Shown here in pieces: positions 6,750-10,996 of a stretch of 10,996 nt of DNA. The translations under genes were made by a program, and so were the position numbers. Each line of letters opens with the position of its first letter. The stretch's first letter is position 1. The notes beneath the pieces were generated by a model. That model was not told where the DNA came from, made no database searches, and saw only the letters and a program-made list of their open reading frames with translations. The stretch lies in the NCBI GenBank assembly GCA_030149585.1, contig JASFBJ010000105.1, positions 1 to 10,996 on the forward strand, read 5' to 3'. Origin of the DNA: Desulfobacterales bacterium (GTDB lineage Bacteria > Desulfobacterota > Desulfobacteria > Desulfobacterales > JASFBJ01).

Positions 6750-7775
6750 CTATTTTAATCGATCTATAATGGCTATAATTTGAGGCCCGACCTTTGGATT
6801 ATCTTCAAGAAATTTTTTCTTTCCAGGTACACCCAAAGCCACCTGCCACTCCTTCCATCCCGGAGATCCAACTACAAGTTCATAAAGTGTAATTTTTGAT
6901 TTCAGGAGAGCTATATTTGCTTTTGCTGCTTTTTTAACATCTTCGGCAGTAAACTCTCTGGCTTCTTCCGCTACCTGTGCAATTATTTTTTGGGCTGCCG
7001 GTTCCATTTTTTCCCACACAAAACGGTTCGCAACAATTGGAAATGGATGGGCGGGCCGGCAACCTAAATTCGGCATGGCCAGAACATAGTCACAAACTTC
7101 CATCCATTTGCGGTGAACCACACTGCTTATACCACTCATGGCGCCATCCAGAACTCCTCTTTGAAGCCCGATATAAACTTCCTTTGAAGACATTACCACA
7201 GGCGCGGCTCCATTAGCCTTGAGTCCGGCAACCAGACTTCTGTCATAAATCCTCAGTTTTAAGCCTTTGACATCCCCAGGTTTTTTAACCTGTTTTTTAG
7301 CTGTGACCATTGCCTCTATATCACCATAATAGGCATAACTCAGGAGTTTTCCACCTTTGGCAAATAAGGTTTTACCAAAAAGTTCAACTGTCTCCTGGAC
7401 AAATTCCGCTGTAGATACTGAAGGGGGAATTAAAAAAGGTACTTCAAAACAGGACATTCCCCTGGCATGCTTTCCCCAGGTATTGGCAGTAGATATGCCG
7501 AGATCACAGCCTCCCGACATTGTGGCCTCAGGAATTTCCCGGTCTTTAAACATAGACCCGCCGCCATGTACAATAATTTTAATTTTACCGCCGCTAAGCT
7601 CATCAGCCCGCGTTGCCATTAGATTTGCAGCCTTGGTTATTGTATGGCTTATAGGCATCTGGGTGGCCAAATGCAGGGTATATTTTTTTTTAACACTATC
7701 CGCCATAACAATTGACGTAAATCCAAAAATTATAAACAGACCTGTAATTAGAAATAAACCAGTTAGCTTTTTCAT
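6750..7775 (-). CDS. dctP: TRAP transporter solute-binding protein DctP
   Basis: A 341-residue periplasmic binding protein that captures the substrate and delivers it to DctQM. Residues 1-25 are a signal peptide (KK, a hydrophobic core, then V-M-A before Asp26). The core family block GLKLRIYDRS (171-180) contains Arg175, the position of the conserved Arg that pairs with a substrate carboxylate. It is followed by a family-typical stretch with EVYIGLQRG (199-207) and VLDGAMSG (208-215). This points to an organic acid substrate, not further specified. ATG 7775 is chosen because AAAGGAGGT at 7780-7788 is four bases upstream; the in-frame TTG one codon earlier would be too close to it. A large inverted repeat follows the stop codon. 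The mutase genes upstream are on the same strand. Confidence 0.95.
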   Translation of the reverse strand: MKKLTGLFLITGLFIIFGFTSIVMADSVKKKYTLHLATQMPISHTITKAANLMATRADELSGGKIKIIVHGGGSMFKDREIPEATMSGGCDLGISTANTWGKHARGMSCFEVPFLIPPSVSTAEFVQETVELFGKTLFAKGGKLLSYAYYGDIEAMVTAKKQVKKPGDVKGLKLRIYDRSLVAGLKANGAAPVVMSSKEVYIGLQRGVLDGAMSGISSVVHRKWMEVCDYVLAMPNLGCRPAHPFPIVANRFVWEKMEPAAQKIIAQVAEEAREFTAEDVKKAAKANIALLKSKITLYELVVGSPGWKEWQVALGVPGKKKFLEDNPKVGPQIIAIIDRLK

Positions 7776-7779
7776 CAAT

Positions 7780-7788
7780 ACCTCCTTT
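7780..7788 (-). promoter_or_regulatory. Ribosome binding site of dctP
   Basis: On the minus strand this reads AAAGGAGGT, almost a full match to the anti-Shine-Dalgarno, four bases before ATG 7775. It fixes the start codon and suggests high translation, as expected for a binding protein needed in excess. Confidence 0.8.
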
Positions 7789-7855
7789 AATAAGTGAATT
7801 ATTATTTAATAATTATCGAATAGCAAACGGTTAACCTAAAAGCACCTCCCTTCAT

Positions 7856-7883
7856 ATGATAATTGGCTCTTAACAAGAAACAA
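7856..7883 (-). promoter_or_regulatory. Candidate sigma-70-type promoter for the TRAP operon
   Basis: On the minus strand TTGTTT (7883-7878), a 16-base spacer and TATCAT (7861-7856) resemble -35 and -10 boxes. They would start an mRNA about 75 bases before dctP. The 259-bp gap 7776-8034 is AT-rich throughout, so chance matches are likely. No clear sigma-54 site or strong terminator was found in it. TTAGC (7922-7926) and GCTAA (7948-7952) could pair weakly. The existence of a promoter in this gap is more certain than its exact place. Confidence 0.25.
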
Positions 7884-8034
7884 AATGTCGGCAAAGATCA
7901 TATATTTTATTTATTCATTTTTTAGCCAATAGCTCAAAAAACCATAAGCTAAATATTCACTAAATTACGTTTATTGAATTATATATAAAAATTACAATAA
8001 AATTTTGGCATTCTTCAAACTTGTTTTTTCCATA

Positions 8035-9699
8035 TTATATTTTTGGTTCAGCAAATTCACCAAAAACGCCTTTTAAAGTATCAACAATCTCTTCTACTGA
8101 AACATAGGCTTTTACTGTTTCCAACAAAAAAGGCATCAGGTTTTGGTCCCCTTGAGCAGCTTTTTTAAGCTCTTTAAGACATCTGTCAGCTTTTTCATTA
8201 TCCCTTTCCTGTTTTATTTTTTTTACATCAGCCTTTCTTTTTTCAACTATGGCTGGATCAGCCTGATGTATCTGAATTGCTTCATTATCTGCTTCTGATT
8301 TAAATTTATTTACTCCCACAAAGATTTTTTCACCTGACATTTTATTTTTAGTTTTTTCAAACGCAATCCTGGCCATTTCACTTTGAATAAAGCCGGTTTC
8401 AACAAGTTTGACCATGTCGCCTCTTTTTTCAAGAAACTTCATATATTTAACGATTTCATCTTCAATTTTATTAGTTAACCACTCCACATAATAGGACCCC
8501 CCCAAAGGATCTATTGTATTTGTAACACCGGATTCATAAGCAATTATCTGCTGGGTGCGCAGACCAAGTCTTGCTGTTTTTTCAGTGGGCAGCGCATAAG
8601 CCTCATCATAAGCCGGCGTAAAATACGATTGGGCACCGCCTAAAACTCCAGCCAAAGTCATAAGGGTCAGTCTGACAATGTTATTTTCCGGTTCTGCATG
8701 GCTTAACATATCTCCACAACCAGCAGAATAAACTCTGAACATCATTGATTTTGGATCTTTGGCATGAAATTGCTCTTTCATGATTTTGGCCCATAATCTT
8801 CGAGTAGCCCGAAGCCTTGCAACCTCTTCAAAAAGATTACATTGATTGGCAAATAAAAAGCTCAACCGAGAGGCAAATCTATCAACATCAATGCCTCTTT
8901 TAACAACTGCTTTAATATAAGTACCGGCATTTAATAAGGTAAAAGCCACTTCCTGAATAAGGCTGGCTCCGCCGCTGCGGTAATGCCCGCCTGAAATACT
9001 GATTGGATTAAAACGCGGGACTTCATTCATGCAATATTCAATTGTATCTGCAACCAAACGCAAAGATGGGGCAGGGGGATAAATATAGGTGCCTCGGGCA
9101 GCGTACTCTTTTAAAATATCATTTTGAATGGTTCCCCCAAGTTTTTTTCTGTCAACCCCCTGTTTATCGCCAACCGCAACATACATAGCCAGAATAACAG
9201 CCGCAATTCCATTAATTGTAAAAGACGTGGTTACCTTTTCTAAAGGAATACCATCAAAAAGGACTTCCATATCTCTAAGGGTGCTGACAGCAACGCCGAC
9301 CCGGCCGCTCTCTTCTTCGATTTCCTCATTATCCGAGTCATATCCCATTTGAGAAGGCAGATCAAAGGCAACACTTAAACCGGTATTTCCCTGTTTAAGC
9401 AAATATTTATAACGTTTATTGGATTCTTCAGGAGTATCAAAACCAGCGTATTGGCGCATACTCCATAGCCGCCCGCGATACATGGAAGGGTATACTCCCC
9501 TTGTAAAAGGATATTCCCCTGGAAATCCTATATCTTTCTTATAGTCAATATCATCCACATCAGAAGGAGTATAAAGAACATCCACATTAGCTTCAACTCC
9601 GGTCAGCATAGGTTTTACATCTTTTTTATATGACTGTTTGGAAAGAACTTCTTTTTCCCACCTTTTTTTTTCTTTAGCAATTTCTTCTTTTTTTAACAT
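8035..9699 (-). CDS. B12-dependent acyl-CoA mutase, large (catalytic) subunit, methylmalonyl-CoA mutase family
   Basis: A 554-residue protein forming the substrate-binding TIM barrel of a coenzyme B12 radical mutase, which rearranges the carbon skeleton of an acyl-CoA. It ends at the barrel plus linker and lacks the cobalamin-binding domain (no DxHxxG), so it needs a separate small subunit, as in split mutases. Against the well-studied Propionibacterium methylmalonyl-CoA mutase, the residues matching Tyr89 (Tyr84 in MRQYAGF), Gln197 (Gln192 in TIQND), Arg207 (Arg202) and His244 (His239) are kept. The Tyr-Arg pair holds the substrate carboxylate, which argues against an isobutyryl- or 2-hydroxyisobutyryl-CoA mutase. 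Positions matching Tyr243, Gln330 and Asn366 are Gly238, Ser325 and Pro362, so the substrate may not be methylmalonyl-CoA itself. ATG 9699 is chosen over GTG 9708, since the GTG is part of the AGGTGAT ribosome binding site. It follows the other mutase gene by 21 bases. Confidence 0.9.
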   Translation of the reverse strand: MLKKEEIAKEKKRWEKEVLSKQSYKKDVKPMLTGVEANVDVLYTPSDVDDIDYKKDIGFPGEYPFTRGVYPSMYRGRLWSMRQYAGFDTPEESNKRYKYLLKQGNTGLSVAFDLPSQMGYDSDNEEIEEESGRVGVAVSTLRDMEVLFDGIPLEKVTTSFTINGIAAVILAMYVAVGDKQGVDRKKLGGTIQNDILKEYAARGTYIYPPAPSLRLVADTIEYCMNEVPRFNPISISGGHYRSGGASLIQEVAFTLLNAGTYIKAVVKRGIDVDRFASRLSFLFANQCNLFEEVARLRATRRLWAKIMKEQFHAKDPKSMMFRVYSAGCGDMLSHAEPENNIVRLTLMTLAGVLGGAQSYFTPAYDEAYALPTEKTARLGLRTQQIIAYESGVTNTIDPLGGSYYVEWLTNKIEDEIVKYMKFLEKRGDMVKLVETGFIQSEMARIAFEKTKNKMSGEKIFVGVNKFKSEADNEAIQIHQADPAIVEKRKADVKKIKQERDNEKADRCLKELKKAAQGDQNLMPFLLETVKAYVSVEEIVDTLKGVFGEFAEPKI

Positions 9700-9703
9700 T
9701 TTA

Positions 9704-9710
9704 ATCACCT
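9704..9710 (-). promoter_or_regulatory. Ribosome binding site of the first mutase
   Basis: AGGTGAT on the minus strand, four bases before ATG 9699, inside the 21-base gap between the two mutase genes. It includes an in-frame GTG that could be mistaken for the start. Confidence 0.65.
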
Positions 9711-9720
9711 GTTATTTTTT

Positions 9721-10996
9721 TTAGATAATACCATATCCCTGATGTTCTCCAAAAATCTGTCTTAATGCATCACTCATCTCTCCAATGGTTGCGTATGTTT
9801 TAACTGCATCTATAAAAAAAGGCATGAGATTAATCGTTTCATCCCGGGCTGCTTTTTTTAATCTGCTTAATGAGTTTTTAACGGCAGTATTATCGCGTTC
9901 TTTACGCAACTTTGCCAGTTTGGCAATCTGGTGTTTTTCAGCTTCTTTTCGTTTTTGCGGATCGTAGGGGTGAGCCACTTTTCTTTCCGTCATTACTTCA
10001 ATTTCGCCCTCTCCTTTAAAAGAGTTGGCGCCCACCATAATTTTATTTTTACTTTCCACATCCTTTTGCTGCCTGTAAGCAGCCCTGGCAATTTCCTGTT
10101 GCATCCATCCCTTTTCAATTGCAGCCAGTGAACCGCCCAGTTCTTCTATCTTATTATATATTTTCCAGGCATCTTTTTCAATTTCATTTGTTAGATTTTC
10201 AATATAATAAGATCCAGCCAAGGGATCCATTACTTCACCAAGTTTTGCTTCAAACTGAATAATGCGTGCTGCATCCCGTTGAAGCTGCCATGCCTCGTCA
10301 CTATGTCCAAGACCCAGCGGTTCATCCCAGGGAAACCCCGTGCCGCTGCTGGGTGTTCCGCCAACCAGAGCAGCAGCTATTCCGCCAATAACTGAGCGCG
10401 TAAGATTATTTAAGGGACGTTGAATAGTATAATCCGACTCAAGAGTGCGGGCTAAAAGATTTGTTTTCATCATCATGGTTCTTTTGCTTTTAGCATTAAA
10501 TCTTTCTTTCATCATCCTGGCAAACATGCGCCGCAAAGCCCTGTTAGCCGCCACCTCTTTTAACATTTCAATGCTTCCGCCAATTCCCAGAAATGTAAAC
10601 CGTCGCATAAAAACATCAACATCCAGGCCTGCATCAACTCCTAATTGAATATATGCTGCTGCATTGGCAAGCAGAATTCCAATAGCTTGTTCCCGGGTAC
10701 ATCCGGCAAGGCGAATATGCGTACTGCAACAACTTAAATAATTTAATGAGGGTAAATTCTCTGTGCAATAGACCATGCTATCCCGTACAAGACGCATTGA
10801 AGGTCTTGGCGGAAATATTTGGGTGCCCCGTCCGACATACTCTTTCAAAATGTCGTTTTGAAGGGTTCCCCGCAATTTGGCAGGAGAAATACTCCTCTGT
10901 TCCGCAAGGGCAATATACATTGCCAGAATCATACTGGCAGGAGCATTAATGGTCCAGTTGGAAGCAATCTTGTCTATATCCCTGTCTCCTTGAAAT
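9721..10996 (-). CDS. Second B12-dependent acyl-CoA mutase large subunit, divergent (5' end outside window)
   Basis: The C-terminal 424 residues of a protein homologous to the mutase at 8035-9699; the frame runs open through the right edge (F-Q-G-D-R-D-I-D-K), so the start and about 150 residues, including the Tyr89 position, are missing. It has the barrel motifs TINAPASMILAMY and TLQNDILKEYVGRGT, a family linker, and ends with FGEHQGYGII instead of a B12 domain. The Gln197, Arg207 and His244 equivalents are present (TLQND, VGRGT, STHIRLAG). It departs further than its neighbour elsewhere: Tyr243 is Thr, the Gln330 position is Leu, and the usual GGTQSLHTN is GGTPSSGTG followed by an unusual FPWDEPLGLGHSDEA. 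It may be a second isozyme with another substrate or the partner of the first mutase in one complex. Its stop precedes the next start by 21 bases, so both are one operon; the small subunit gene is probably further upstream. Confidence 0.88.
   Translation of the reverse strand, partial: FQGDRDIDKIASNWTINAPASMILAMYIALAEQRSISPAKLRGTLQNDILKEYVGRGTQIFPPRPSMRLVRDSMVYCTENLPSLNYLSCCSTHIRLAGCTREQAIGILLANAAAYIQLGVDAGLDVDVFMRRFTFLGIGGSIEMLKEVAANRALRRMFARMMKERFNAKSKRTMMMKTNLLARTLESDYTIQRPLNNLTRSVIGGIAAALVGGTPSSGTGFPWDEPLGLGHSDEAWQLQRDAARIIQFEAKLGEVMDPLAGSYYIENLTNEIEKDAWKIYNKIEELGGSLAAIEKGWMQQEIARAAYRQQKDVESKNKIMVGANSFKGEGEIEVMTERKVAHPYDPQKRKEAEKHQIAKLAKLRKERDNTAVKNSLSRLKKAARDETINLMPFFIDAVKTYATIGEMSDALRQIFGEHQGYGII

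Noticed and set aside
7357..7797. Long open frame antisense to dctP
   Set aside because: The sense strand encodes a complete binding protein with signal peptide and strong ribosome binding site; the antisense frame shows no domain.
7805..7858. Possible leader peptide on the minus strand ahead of dctP (ATG followed by 16 codons)
   Set aside because: No ribosome binding site precedes it and no run of regulatory codons is seen; chance is likely in AT-rich DNA.
8005..8024. Possible sigma-54 promoter (TGGCA followed by TTG) near the mutase stop
   Set aside because: The two boxes are about four bases too far apart and the TTG lacks the following C, and it is on the strand with no gene to drive.
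1..10996. CRISPR array, tRNA, rRNA, insertion sequence or prophage genes
   Set aside because: No regularly spaced repeats, cloverleaf, rRNA blocks, transposase or phage proteins were seen on either strand.

Overview
The window looks like a chromosomal segment of a low-GC, strictly anaerobic Desulfobacterota relative, probably in or near the Desulfobacterales. This rests on gene content and style, not on a marker gene: a Cache-type sensor kinase with the H-box HEINNPLAIINEKAGL common in that group, stand-alone receivers, a TRAP transporter, and B12-dependent acyl-CoA mutases of the split-subunit type. Bases are AT-rich throughout, with no sharp compositional break, tRNA, rRNA, insertion sequence or CRISPR array.

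Left part, + strand (1-4067): a signalling cluster followed by a carbonic anhydrase. In order it holds a membrane sensor histidine kinase (65-1825), a single-domain receiver (1806-2180), a kinase-like protein that keeps the phospho-accepting histidine but has lost every ATP-binding motif (2177-2860), a second single-domain receiver (2972-3409) and a beta-carbonic anhydrase (3489-4067). The first three overlap and are translationally coupled. The set looks like a complete His-Asp-His-Asp phosphorelay with no DNA-binding output domain. A 42-bp exact direct repeat (3-44 and 2842-2883) covers the stop codon of the degenerate kinase and also the first bases of the window. It implies that another gene with the same C-terminal RPITQ ends just upstream, so the module may be tandemly duplicated.

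Middle, - strand (4064-4630): a methylated-DNA-protein cysteine methyltransferase, convergent with the carbonic anhydrase and overlapping it by a few bases.

Right part, - strand (4800-10996): read in the direction of transcription, two consecutive large subunits of B12-dependent acyl-CoA mutases (the first is cut by the right edge), a 259-bp AT-rich gap, and then a TRAP transporter in the order dctP-dctQ-dctM. Neither mutase carries a cobalamin-binding domain, so a separate small subunit must be encoded elsewhere, probably beyond the right edge. Both keep the core residues expected for a carboxylated acyl-CoA but differ from methylmalonyl-CoA mutase at other substrate-contact positions. One reading is that the TRAP system imports a carboxylic acid which, after CoA activation, undergoes carbon-skeleton rearrangement. 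A perfect 23-bp inverted repeat just after dctP may set the ratio of binding protein to permease.
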